NCBI GenBank assembly: GCA_964500525.1
Contig: CAZCOE010000095.1
Coordinates: forward strand, 1 to 26,314
Length of the DNA stretch: 26,314 bases
From: RGIG7378 sp964500525
Lineage (GTDB): Bacteria > Bacillota > Clostridia > RGIG7378
Direction of reading: 5' to 3'
Numbering within the stretch: the first letter of the stretch is position 1; each line of letters begins with the position of its first letter. The position numbers and the translations under genes are program-made. Shown in pieces: positions 7,200 to 15,213 of this stretch. The notes under the pieces are model-generated. The model worked only from the letters and a program-made list of their open reading frames with translations, made no database searches and was not told the origin of the DNA.

Positions 7200-8663
7200 A
7201 TGAAGATTACTAAGAAGCTTCTTGCTCTCTTACTTGTAGCCGCTATGGCGTTGTCGTTTGCTGCCTGTGGCGGAGATAAGACCGAGGATGTCAAGACCGC
7301 CGGCGGTAATGCTACACCACAACCCAGCTCTTCTACTCCGGCAGACGTTGTCGGAGGCCCAGAGGGTATGGATCTTAAGGGCAGAGAAGTTAAGAGAATG
7401 TACTGGTGGGCAGAGTCAGAGCCGGATCCCAATGCCAGCCTTGCCAGCCAGGAGCAGTACAACTTCAACCAGAACATCTACAAGACATACAATTTCACAA
7501 TTAAGTATGTCGAGGGCAACTATGACACATATGTTGCAGACATCGTCAAGAGCATCAGCTCTTCTCAGGATGGTAAGGATCTGAATACCGATATCACAGA
7601 CCTTTCACCTAAGTGGCTGTTCCCCGGACTTATCTCTTCCGGTTACCTGTATGCTTGGGATGATTCCAAGTGGCTGAATGCAGATGATGCCAAGTGGAGC
7701 CAGGCAATCAAGGATGTATGTACATACCAAGGCAAGGTCTACGGCGGATGGCTCATGCCCTTCTACGCCAGAGACGTTATCTTCTGGAATCAGACAATGT
7801 TTGAGAAAGAGGGTCTCGAGAGCCTTTACACATTGATGGAGAACAAGCAGTGGAATTGGGATAAATTCGAAGAGTACTGCAAGAAACTGACTCAGGATAC
7901 AAACAGTGACTCCGTAACCGATATCTATGCATTCGGCGGCGGTTCACTTGAGCCTCACTTCATCTTCAACAATGGTGGTAAGACACTTGAGTATGATGCA
8001 AATGGCAAGCCGGTCTGGATTATGGACGATGCTAAGACAGTCGAGGCACTCCAGTTCCTGACAGACATGAAGAATGCCGGTTACTATGCTTCAGCTCCTT
8101 CTGATGGCAACACAGCTTGGGACTGGTATTGCACAGACTTTGCAAACTCCAAGATTGCTATGCTGGGCTTTGGCTTCTATCAGGCTAAGACCTTTACAGG
8201 CAACGACGAGACACCCGGTACAATGGCAGACACATTCGGTGTTACCACAGCTCCTTTGGGAGACAGCAACCTTAATGGCGACTATGTCTGGGGTGTTGCA
8301 GACTTCAACGTAACAGCTATTCTTGCTAAGTCCTACAATGTTGAAGAGGTTGCATTCGCATTCAACAAGCTGTCCGATACAAAGATTTCCGAGGAGTATT
8401 GGGATGACCAGTATGAGTCCGAGGTTAAGGATGGTGAGACACTTAAGTGGGTTAAGAAGATCTTCTGGGAGAATGTTAACCAGATCGACTACACTCATAT
8501 GTATCAGCCTTTGGAGGATGATTGGTGGAATTACAGCGGCAGATTCCTTACAGAGGGTGTTCAGACCGTTATCGAAGAGGTTAAGGCTGCACAGCAGGCA
8601 CTTCTTGATGATTTGTTCGCTGATCCTTCTGAGACTTCTGATCCTGCAGAAACTCAAGAGTAA
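7200..8663 (+). CDS. Extracellular solute-binding lipoprotein (carbohydrate ABC-transporter type)
   Basis: 487 residues with a classic lipoprotein signal: MKITKKLL, a hydrophobic core and lipobox FAAC with C23 as the lipidated residue. A low-complexity Ser/Thr/Pro linker follows (about 35-55), then a family 1-type extracellular binding protein rich in Trp, Tyr and Asp (e.g. YWWAESEP, WNWDKFEEYCKKL). Abundant aromatics suggest a sugar or oligosaccharide ligand; the exact ligand is not readable. AAGGAGG lies 8 bases before the ATG. Its own promoter and a strong terminator make it monocistronic, and no permease or ATPase gene is nearby, so it must use a transporter encoded elsewhere. It precedes glgC-glgD, which is compatible with a carbon storage context. 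Confidence 0.85.
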   Translation: MKITKKLLALLLVAAMALSFAACGGDKTEDVKTAGGNATPQPSSSTPADVVGGPEGMDLKGREVKRMYWWAESEPDPNASLASQEQYNFNQNIYKTYNFTIKYVEGNYDTYVADIVKSISSSQDGKDLNTDITDLSPKWLFPGLISSGYLYAWDDSKWLNADDAKWSQAIKDVCTYQGKVYGGWLMPFYARDVIFWNQTMFEKEGLESLYTLMENKQWNWDKFEEYCKKLTQDTNSDSVTDIYAFGGGSLEPHFIFNNGGKTLEYDANGKPVWIMDDAKTVEALQFLTDMKNAGYYASAPSDGNTAWDWYCTDFANSKIAMLGFGFYQAKTFTGNDETPGTMADTFGVTTAPLGDSNLNGDYVWGVADFNVTAILAKSYNVEEVAFAFNKLSDTKISEEYWDDQYESEVKDGETLKWVKKIFWENVNQIDYTHMYQPLEDDWWNYSGRFLTEGVQTVIEEVKAAQQALLDDLFADPSETSDPAETQE

Positions 8664-8684
8664 TTGCAAATTGATGTTTATGGA

Positions 8685-8715
8685 GAAGGTCGACCTATGG
8701 TCGGCCTTCTTTTTT
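8685..8715 (+). terminator. Intrinsic terminator after the solute-binding protein gene
   Basis: GAAGGTCGACC pairs with GGTCGGCCTTC (11 positions, one wobble) around a 3-base TAT loop, followed directly by a run of six Ts. Confidence 0.92.
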
Positions 8716-8776
8716 GGATAAAAGCAAAAAAAAGAGGATAACACAGCAATTTTATAGTATACGGAGACAAAAGCTG

Positions 8777-8805
8777 ATGACATATTAATTCTGTGGAGTT
8801 AAAAT
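8777..8805 (+). promoter_or_regulatory. Sigma-A-type promoter for glgC-glgD
   Basis: ATGACA (8777-8782) and TAAAAT (8800-8805) are spaced 17 bases apart, each one mismatch from consensus. The glgC start codon is 31 bases downstream. Confidence 0.6.
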
Positions 8806-8836
8806 AAAATAAACAAATACAATAGGAGGAACCATC

Positions 8837-10114
8837 ATGCGCAAATCAATGATTAGCATTTTGCTTGCCGGTGGGCAGGGCTCCCGTCTGGGTGTGTTGA
8901 CAAAGCACGTTGCCAAGCCTGCTGTTTCATATGGAGGCAAGTATAGAATAATTGATTTCCCACTTAGCAACTGTGTCAATTCCGGCGTTGATACAGTTGG
9001 TGTATGTACACAATATCAGCCGCTGAAACTTAACCATCACATCGGAATCGGCAAGCCCTGGGATCTGGACCGTCTCAATGGCGGTGTTACCGTTTTGTCC
9101 CCATACCTCAGAGCCGAGGTCGGACAGTGGTATCTGGGCACAGCAAATGCGGTCTGCCAGAATATCAACTACATAGACTCCTACGATCCGGACTACGTCC
9201 TGATCCTTTCAGGAGACCACATCTACAAAATGGACTATTCCAAAATGCTGGACTTCCATATTAAGCATGAGGCAGATGCCACTATTTCAGTTATTAACGT
9301 AACTATGGAAGAGGCCACACGGTACGGTATCATGAACACTCAGCCCGATGGACGTATCTACGAGTTCGAGGAGAAGCCGGCCCATCCCAAGTCAACGCTT
9401 GCATCCATGGGCATTTACATATTCTCATGGAAGGCCCTCAAGAGCTATTTGCTCAAGGATGATGCGGATTCCACATCCGAACACGACTTTGGCAAGAATA
9501 TCATCCCCAACATGTTAAATGACGGCAGGAGCATGTGGGCCTACGAGTTCCAGGGATACTGGAAGGACGTAGGAACTATCCAGGCGTATTGGGAGTCCAA
9601 TATGGACCTGGTAAAGAGAAAACCCGATTTTGACCTGTTTGACCCCCAGTGGAAGATCTACACCCCCAACCCTGTAGAACCTGCCCATTGGATTGCACCT
9701 ACAGGCGTAGTTAAGACTTCTGTTGTAGCAGAGGGATGCATCGTCAAGGGGACGATTCGCAACTCTGTCATTTTCCCCGGCGTAATCGTGGAGGAGGGTG
9801 CCGAGATTGTGGATTCCATTGTCATGGCCGACACCGTAGTGGGTAAGAACTGCCGCATCAACAAATCCATTATTGGAGAGCAGGCAAAGCTGGGAGACGG
9901 CGTTGTAATGGGCGCAGGCGATGACACCATCAACAAGGACAAACCCAAGATTTACTACTCTGGCATTACAGTGGTGGGAGACAATGCGTGTATACCTGCA
10001 GGAACCACCCTGGGCAAAAATGTAATGGTAGACGAGGATGTATCAGCTGCAGACTTTGCATCCAAGAACATCGCCTCCGGCGAAAGCGTATATAGAAAGG
10101 AGATAGCAGGATGA
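8837..10114 (+). CDS. glgC: Glucose-1-phosphate adenylyltransferase, catalytic subunit
   Basis: 425 residues. The nucleotidyltransferase domain starts with the pyrophosphorylase motif AGGQGSRLGVLTKHVAKPAV (11-30). It contains SGDHIYKMDY and the sugar-phosphate-binding YEFEEKP segment, and is followed by a left-handed beta-helix of hexapeptide repeats (about 290-420). The enzyme makes ADP-glucose from ATP and glucose-1-phosphate, the committed step of bacterial glycogen synthesis. AGGAGG lies 8 bases before the ATG. It overlaps glgD by 4 bases (ATGA), so both are translated together and likely form the GlgC/GlgD heterotetramer known from Firmicutes. No glgA, glgB or glgP is in the window. Confidence 0.96.
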   Translation: MRKSMISILLAGGQGSRLGVLTKHVAKPAVSYGGKYRIIDFPLSNCVNSGVDTVGVCTQYQPLKLNHHIGIGKPWDLDRLNGGVTVLSPYLRAEVGQWYLGTANAVCQNINYIDSYDPDYVLILSGDHIYKMDYSKMLDFHIKHEADATISVINVTMEEATRYGIMNTQPDGRIYEFEEKPAHPKSTLASMGIYIFSWKALKSYLLKDDADSTSEHDFGKNIIPNMLNDGRSMWAYEFQGYWKDVGTIQAYWESNMDLVKRKPDFDLFDPQWKIYTPNPVEPAHWIAPTGVVKTSVVAEGCIVKGTIRNSVIFPGVIVEEGAEIVDSIVMADTVVGKNCRINKSIIGEQAKLGDGVVMGAGDDTINKDKPKIYYSGITVVGDNACIPAGTTLGKNVMVDEDVSAADFASKNIASGESVYRKEIAG

Positions 10115-11241
10115 ATCAATCTATTGTAGGCGTTATTATGGCCTCTGATATCGGCAACACTTTCAGAGAACTTACAGATATTCGTTCAGTATCTGCTGTT
10201 CCCATGTGCGGCAAGTATAGGGCAATTGACTTTGCTGTTTCCAACATGGCCAATGCCAACATAAACGTGGTTGGCATCCTGATTCAGCACCAGTTCCGCT
10301 CCATTATGGATCATATGGGCGCCGGCAGCGACTGGGATCTGGATAGGAGAAACGGCGGTCTGTTTCTGTTCCCGCCTGTATTTACCGATATGTACCACCG
10401 GGGTCTGTACAAGGGCACAGCAGAGGCCCTCTACAGCAATCTGGACTTCTTCAAGGACTCCAAGCATCAATGGGTTATGATTGCTAAGGGCAACACCATA
10501 TACAATCAGGACTACAACGACATTATCAACTTCCACAAGGACAGCGATGCGGATATAACCATCGGGTATAGATGCATGGATGACATCAGCCAGGAGGATT
10601 TGTCAGTTCACACTCTCATCGAGACAGACCAGGACAACAACCTGCTTAACCTGGAGGATCGTCCTATGCAGCCCAGAGGGAACAAGGCATTGACAGGCAC
10701 AGTATTTATGCGCAAGTCACTGTTGATTGCCCTGTTGGAGGAGAATGCATCCAAGAACTACACAGACTTTAACAAGGATATCCTGCTGCGCAATATCGGC
10801 AGACTCAAGATTAAATGTCACGAGTTCAAGGGATATTGGAGAACTATTAACAACCTGAGCTGCTATTACAATACCAATATGGACATGCTCAAGCCTGAGA
10901 TCTACGATGACCTGTTCCGCAAGGAAAACAAGATCATGACCAAGGTAAAGGACGAGACTCCTGCCAAGTACACAGAGGATGCTGAGGTCAAGAACTCCAT
11001 AGTTGCTGACGGGTGTATCATCGAGGGCAAGGTGGAGAACAGTATTCTGTTCCGCGGCGTTGTGGTTAAGAAGGGTACAGTAATCAAGAACTCTATCATA
11101 ATGCAGGGTACGGAAATTGGCGAAAACTGCTACATAGACTACTCCGTATTTGACAAGAGCGTTATTATGGGCAACGACAAACAGGTTCAGGGCCTGCCCT
11201 CCAGACCATATGTAATCCCCAAAGAGACAATTATAAGATAG
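10111..11241 (+). CDS. glgD: Glucose-1-phosphate adenylyltransferase regulatory subunit GlgD
   Basis: 376 residues, homologous to GlgC through the GKYRAIDF core and the C-terminal hexapeptide beta-helix. The catalytic GGxGSRL loop is replaced by ASDIGNTFRELTDIRSVS, as in GlgD proteins, which are poorly active alone but modify the activity of GlgC in a GlgC/GlgD enzyme. It is shorter than GlgC and overlaps it by 4 bases. The spacing of TYRGTAEAL- and GNTIYNQDY-like elements follows the family. A terminator 16 bases after the stop closes the two-gene operon. Confidence 0.94.
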   Translation: MNQSIVGVIMASDIGNTFRELTDIRSVSAVPMCGKYRAIDFAVSNMANANINVVGILIQHQFRSIMDHMGAGSDWDLDRRNGGLFLFPPVFTDMYHRGLYKGTAEALYSNLDFFKDSKHQWVMIAKGNTIYNQDYNDIINFHKDSDADITIGYRCMDDISQEDLSVHTLIETDQDNNLLNLEDRPMQPRGNKALTGTVFMRKSLLIALLEENASKNYTDFNKDILLRNIGRLKIKCHEFKGYWRTINNLSCYYNTNMDMLKPEIYDDLFRKENKIMTKVKDETPAKYTEDAEVKNSIVADGCIIEGKVENSILFRGVVVKKGTVIKNSIIMQGTEIGENCYIDYSVFDKSVIMGNDKQVQGLPSRPYVIPKETIIR

Positions 11242-11257
11242 TATCAATGTTTACCGG

Positions 11258-11283
11258 ATCCCCGCTGAAAGGCGGGGATTTTT
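11258..11283 (+). terminator. Intrinsic terminator after glgD
   Basis: ATCCCCGC (11258-11265) pairs perfectly with GCGGGGAT (11272-11279) around a 6-base loop, followed by a T-run. Confidence 0.92.
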
Positions 11284-11370
11284 CTGTGCAAAAGTTGATG
11301 GATAAATGGGTATGGAGTGGTGTGAATGCATGAAAATTGCTTGGAGAAATTAGTTCACTGCTCCACAGGA

Positions 11371-11606
11371 CATCAGCTGCTGTCGTTTTTTGGCGAATCC
11401 GTTTAGGCATCAGCCGCCGTCGTTTTTGGTCGAATCCCGTGGATTATCAGCCGCTGTCGATTTTTGGCAAATTCCGTTTAGGGCATCAGCCACTGTCGAT
11501 TTTTTGCGAGTCCGGGTAGGGCATCAGCCGCTGTCGATTTTTGATGAATTCCGTTTAGGGATCAGCCGCTGTCGATTTTTGATGAATCCCGTGGATTATC
11601 AGTAAT
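11371..11606. repeat. Six imperfect 37-39 bp tandem repeats between glgD and the Tad operon
   Basis: Copies begin at 11371, 11408, 11445, 11484, 11522 and 11560, with a truncated seventh at 11597. The core is ATCAGCCGCTGTCGATTTTT, followed by a more variable GGCGAATCCCGTTTAGGG-like half. Two variants of the second half alternate, one ending GTTTAGGG and one ending GTGGATT. Spacing is not a constant multiple of three and no start site fits, so it is treated as non-coding. It shares no core with the heptamer array at 173-859. The flanks at 11284-11370 and 11607-11680 contain nothing I can assign. Confidence 0.88.
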
Positions 11607-11684
11607 ATCTTGGAGAAAAAGCGGGAAAAACCCCGAAACCCCTTGAGATATCTTACATTGACCAAGTCTGGCGGAGGTTTTACC

Positions 11685-11720
11685 ATGGACCTGGGAGGGG
11701 CAAAATGGGTATTGTTTTAG
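11685..11720 (+). CDS. Possible 11-residue upstream ORF overlapping the start of the TadZ-like gene
   Basis: An ATG at 11685 has GGAGG (11673-11677) at 7-base spacing, and encodes MDLGGAKWVLF before a TAG at 11718-11720. It overlaps, in another frame, the ribosome binding site and start codon (11705) of the next gene. A leader peptide giving translational coupling is possible. The short length makes a chance occurrence just as plausible. Confidence 0.3.
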   Translation: MDLGGAKWVLF

Positions 11721-12652
11721 TCACAATATGTACAGATGGGATGCTGTCGGACAGGCTGTGTGAATACTTAAGGTCTCACTGGAGCGGACCACCCTGCGAC
11801 AGCTATGTTTCAGGGCATCAGGCAGATGTGCTGGAGAATATGTGGAACGAAATGAGATATGGGGACTTTGCATTGATTCTGTGTGAGTCCTGCTTGCTGG
11901 ACCATGTGAAGAGGGCTATAGATGTGGGACAGCGACAGCATGGAATTGGTGTAGGCAGCGTCAAGATTGGAGAATTGTTGGATGGAGAAGTCTCCGGAGA
12001 GGGTGGCGCAGAGACAGGTGCTTCACTGTATGGCCCTCCTCAGCAGATATTGTATATGGCCCAGACCTTGGCTCTGAATTGTATACATACTATCGGCACA
12101 ATAGCATTTATCTATCCTGCGGGGAGGGCTGCTGCCCTGTTGCGAGGTGTTTCTCCTGCAACTATTCTCAGTCCTCTGGGCAGAGCTGGGGCAGTGGTCA
12201 CCACTGACGAGTACGGCCTGGGATCCGGCGACGGGGATATGCCTCTTATGAGGATGCTGTGCCATGCCAGGATGGGTCAACTTGGGAGGCTGGAGGACTA
12301 CATGGACGACAGCCAGGGCATATCCCTGGCGGATGCGGAGGGCTGCGGGCCGGAACTGTATGAGTTGACCGATGAGGAGGCCCGGGCCCTGAGCAGCATG
12401 GTGTGTTCCGGGAAGGAGCGTGTGGTGCTGGCCGTGCTGGGAAGTGGCGCCACTGCACTCAATCTGCACATATTGGACGACTGCGATCGGATTGTGTGCG
12501 TAGGTGGATGGCAGGCTATGGAGCGAACTTTGGCCAGGTTCTTCGGAGAGAAAGCTGCCCGGATATATGCAAAGACCACAGAGATATCACCGGACGAGAT
12601 ATTGGAATATATTTCCAGCCAGGATTGGGGACGGTTATGGGCCAGGATATAG
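11705..12652 (+). CDS. TadZ/CpaE-like protein without a recognisable P-loop
   Basis: 315 residues, first gene of a five-gene Tad-type operon. GGGAGGGG lies 4 bases before the ATG. I do not recognise it by a catalytic motif. The N-terminus (IVLVTICTDGMLSDRLCEYL) could be a receiver-like fold. The C-terminal half has the strand and helix order seen in MinD/TadZ proteins: ELYELTDEEARALSSM, then VVLAVLGSGATALNLHILDD, then CDRIVCVGGW. The deviant Walker A (KGGxGKT) of CpaE/TadZ is absent; the equivalent place reads IAFIYPAGRAAALLRG. Its position before cpaF is where TadZ, the polar localisation factor, usually sits. It overlaps cpaF by 16 bases. Function as an assembly or scaffold protein is inference. 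Confidence 0.5.
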   Translation: MGIVLVTICTDGMLSDRLCEYLRSHWSGPPCDSYVSGHQADVLENMWNEMRYGDFALILCESCLLDHVKRAIDVGQRQHGIGVGSVKIGELLDGEVSGEGGAETGASLYGPPQQILYMAQTLALNCIHTIGTIAFIYPAGRAAALLRGVSPATILSPLGRAGAVVTTDEYGLGSGDGDMPLMRMLCHARMGQLGRLEDYMDDSQGISLADAEGCGPELYELTDEEARALSSMVCSGKERVVLAVLGSGATALNLHILDDCDRIVCVGGWQAMERTLARFFGEKAARIYAKTTEISPDEILEYISSQDWGRLWARI

Positions 12653-13746
12653 AGACAATCCGGGAGGATATCAGGAATCAGATTATGTCATCCAACGGCA
12701 GCCAGGTTACAGCTTCTGAGATTAGCAGGACTGCGGCAGATCTATTGATGGACAGAGGGAAGAATGTCTATCTGTCATTGGATGACAGATGCAGGGTTAT
12801 TCGACAGGTTGTGGCCTCTGTATGTGGCATGGATGTTCTGGAGGAATTGTTAGCCGATGAGACTGTTGACGAAATCATGGTGATGGGCACAGACAAGGTC
12901 TACACTGAGCGGGCGGGCAAACTATATCCGGAGAATGTCAGATTCAGAGATGAGGACAGGCTTATGAGTGTAATCAGGCGAATAGCTGTGGGAGTTGACA
13001 GACAGGTCAATCAGGCATCTCCTATAGCAGATCTGAGGATGAAGGATGGTTCCAGAGTCAATGTAATTCTCCCTCCTGTCAGCCTTGATGGACCGGTTAT
13101 CACTGTTCGCAAGTTCAGTCCATCTCCCTTTACGCTGGATCGGCTGAGAGATATGGGGAGTATAACCCGGGAGCAGGAGCAGTTCCTCAGAAATATTGTA
13201 ATCAGCCGCAAGAACGTGTTTGTCAGTGGTGGTACGGGGACAGGAAAGACCAGTTTGCTCAATGCCCTTTCCCGGGAGATCCCCTCTGACGAGAGAGTGG
13301 TAACCATAGAGGACTCAGCAGAGCTGAAATTTGATAATGTGGACAATTTGGTTCGGCTGGAATGCAGGACAGCTAATATGGAAGGGAACGGAGCAATAGA
13401 TATGGAGGACTTAATCAGGACATCATTGAGATTGCGGCCGGACAGAATCATAGTGGGAGAGGTCAGAGGCAAGGAAGTGGTCAGCATGCTCCAGGCTATG
13501 AACACAGGCCACAGCGGATCCATGTCCACAGGCCATGGAAACTCCCCTCAGGACATGCTGGTCAGGCTGGAGACTATGGTGCTGATGGGCATGGATATTC
13601 CTTTGGCCGCTGCCAGGATGCAAATATCCAGCGCAATAGATTATATGGTCCATATGGAACGCATGCCTGATCATAGCCGCAGAGTGTCTGAGATTGTAGA
13701 GGTAGTCAACAATGGTGACAAGAACGAAGCCCGCAGGGTCTGCTAA
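12637..13746 (+). CDS. Type II/IV secretion ATPase, CpaF/TadA family
   Basis: 369 residues from the ATG at 12637, preceded by GGGG at 6 bases. Longer in-frame starts upstream lie deep inside the previous gene and are rejected. The Walker A SGGTGTGKTS is at about 197-206 with K204. An acidic VVTIEDSAEL box, Walker B-like RPDRIIVGEVRG and the His box NTGHSGSMSTGHGNS follow. These are the hallmarks of CpaF/TadA, the hexameric ATPase that powers Tad pilus assembly or secretion. The N-terminal helical domain includes DETVDEIMVMG, typical of this family. It overlaps both neighbours, as in a tightly coupled operon. The family is somewhat longer in other bacteria, so the N-terminal extension is short here. 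Confidence 0.93.
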   Translation: MGQDIETIREDIRNQIMSSNGSQVTASEISRTAADLLMDRGKNVYLSLDDRCRVIRQVVASVCGMDVLEELLADETVDEIMVMGTDKVYTERAGKLYPENVRFRDEDRLMSVIRRIAVGVDRQVNQASPIADLRMKDGSRVNVILPPVSLDGPVITVRKFSPSPFTLDRLRDMGSITREQEQFLRNIVISRKNVFVSGGTGTGKTSLLNALSREIPSDERVVTIEDSAELKFDNVDNLVRLECRTANMEGNGAIDMEDLIRTSLRLRPDRIIVGEVRGKEVVSMLQAMNTGHSGSMSTGHGNSPQDMLVRLETMVLMGMDIPLAAARMQISSAIDYMVHMERMPDHSRRVSEIVEVVNNGDKNEARRVC

Positions 13747-14464
13747 GGCACGGATTAGCCACAGAATATCCAGATCTGCCGTAGTGATGACGCTATATGG
13801 ATCTGTGCTGGGACTTATTCTGTTCAGACATATTCTGGGAGTAGTGACCTGCGGCGGTGTGTTTTTTGCATTGAACATGGGGGAGAGAAAATCTGCACAG
13901 GAGAACAGGCTGCTTTTGAAGCAGACAGCAGACCTGCTGGAGGCAATGGCGGGGATGATTGCTGCCGGCAGAGGATTCACGGGAGCCCTGATCTCTGCCT
14001 GCCAGGATGTGGAGCAGATGTATCTGAATATGGGCGTTTCCCAAACTCCAATACCGGATATGGTCAGGGCAAATTGGGGACAAAGGGACAGAGTGTGCAG
14101 CAGAACATTTGCCGAGATAGGCAGCAGGACCGGCTCTGCTGAGATAAGGGCCTTTGCAGGAGCAGTTGAAATAATAGAAAACAAGGGAGGCAACGGAGCA
14201 GCACTTTGCAGCGATACCTGCGATGCATTGCGCCGCAAGTGGGAGCTGTATGAAAACATCCAGCTGATGAGAACGGAATTGGACCTGTCCAGGAACATTC
14301 TCTTTGCATCGGTTCCGCTGGTAGTTATATTGCTGACAGGTATAGCTCCTGACTTTATGAACTGCCTCTACACCGGCACAGGCAGAATTGTTGCAGCTGC
14401 GGTATACGTTTCGGTAGTTGCTGCATGGATATGGGCGAGGAAAATATGCAGGATAGATGGTTAG
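13712..14464 (+). CDS. TadB-like inner-membrane protein (type II secretion F domain)
   Basis: 250 residues. Transmembrane segments lie at about 22-54, 195-211 and 225-242. A cytoplasmic helical domain between them includes LLEAMAGMIAAGRGFTGAL and EIIENKGGNGAALCSDTCDALRR, the pattern of T2SSF/GspF domains in TadB. The ATG at 13712 has GAGG 8-9 bases upstream and lies inside the cpaF end (35-base overlap); the encoded start is basic, as expected for a cytoplasmic tail. TadB and TadC form the platform on which the CpaF ATPase acts. It is shorter than classical TadB (about 300 residues) because the N-terminal membrane part is reduced. Confidence 0.75.
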   Translation: MVTRTKPAGSAKARISHRISRSAVVMTLYGSVLGLILFRHILGVVTCGGVFFALNMGERKSAQENRLLLKQTADLLEAMAGMIAAGRGFTGALISACQDVEQMYLNMGVSQTPIPDMVRANWGQRDRVCSRTFAEIGSRTGSAEIRAFAGAVEIIENKGGNGAALCSDTCDALRRKWELYENIQLMRTELDLSRNILFASVPLVVILLTGIAPDFMNCLYTGTGRIVAAAVYVSVVAAWIWARKICRIDG

Positions 14465-15213
14465 ACAGGGCGATTGGTTTCCTGGCAATCCCGGGAGGAT
14501 TTGCCCTCAGCAAGATGGGCTATAGGTATAGTGGAATTATAGATAAGTATGTGGACAGGTGTATTGGTCATCAACAGAATCGGCAGGATATACACAGAGC
14601 ATTTGTGGGAGCCTGGCTGACTCTGGCAGCAGTTGGCGTCACCATAGGAACTGTGTTGGCAGTTGTTGGATTGGAAATAGAGGCAGCATATGTCATCCTG
14701 CTGTCCACGTGTCTGCCAATATTGGTATTGCGAAACTTCAAAAACAGGGGAGAGACCCTCAGAAGGCAAATAACAGAGGAAATGCCTCAGGTGCTTAACC
14801 TGCTTATTATTTTACTGGATACGGGTATACCTTTATCTGTGGCCCTCAGGTCTGTGGCAAGTGAGGAGTACGGAGGCGGAGAGCTTAGAAAAATCCTGCA
14901 TAGGGCAGTGGAGGCTGTGGATTCCGGAGTAACAGCAGTGTTAGCATGGCGAAGATTCGCAAATGAATGTATGACCTCAGACGGATCAGTTCTTGGATCC
15001 CTGATCGTCCGGGAAACTACTATAGGGACGCACAGGATGGGAGATAGCCTGCGGGCATTGTGCATCTCTGCAGAACAGGCCAGTCGCAGAGAGATTATCA
15101 GGGCAGGAGAAGTGGCTAAGGCCAAGCTGTTAATTCCCCAGACTCTGATATTTGCAGGGATTATTCTGTTGGTTGGCTATCCGGCATTGGCTGTGTTGGG
15201 AGGTATTTCATGA
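14446..15213 (+). CDS. TadC-like inner-membrane protein (type II secretion F domain)
   Basis: 255 residues from the ATG at 14446, with GAGG 5 bases upstream. In-frame ATGs at 14425 and 14431 lack a ribosome binding site. Membrane segments lie at about 53-74, 80-95 and 228-250. The central part QITEEMPQVLNLLIILLDTG, then GIPLSVALRSVA, and the later GDSLRALCISAEQASRREII follow the T2SSF pattern of TadC. It overlaps TadB by 19 bases and the FHA gene by 4 bases (ATGA). Together with TadB it would form the platform complex of the Tad machine. Confidence 0.78.
   Translation: MQDRWLDRAIGFLAIPGGFALSKMGYRYSGIIDKYVDRCIGHQQNRQDIHRAFVGAWLTLAAVGVTIGTVLAVVGLEIEAAYVILLSTCLPILVLRNFKNRGETLRRQITEEMPQVLNLLIILLDTGIPLSVALRSVASEEYGGGELRKILHRAVEAVDSGVTAVLAWRRFANECMTSDGSVLGSLIVRETTIGTHRMGDSLRALCISAEQASRREIIRAGEVAKAKLLIPQTLIFAGIILLVGYPALAVLGGIS

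Noticed and set aside
11337..11605. Short plus-strand open frames within the 37-39 bp repeats
   Set aside because: Repeat spacing is not a multiple of three, so different copies are read in different frames, and no ribosome binding site precedes the starts.
11371..11606. CRISPR array
   Set aside because: The parts between the cores are themselves repeated in two variants and only about 18 bases long, and no cas genes are nearby.
12403..12636. Longer N-terminus for the CpaF ATPase
   Set aside because: It would overlap most of the end of the TadZ-like gene, shows no similarity to CpaF and lacks a ribosome site. The ATG at 12637 fits.
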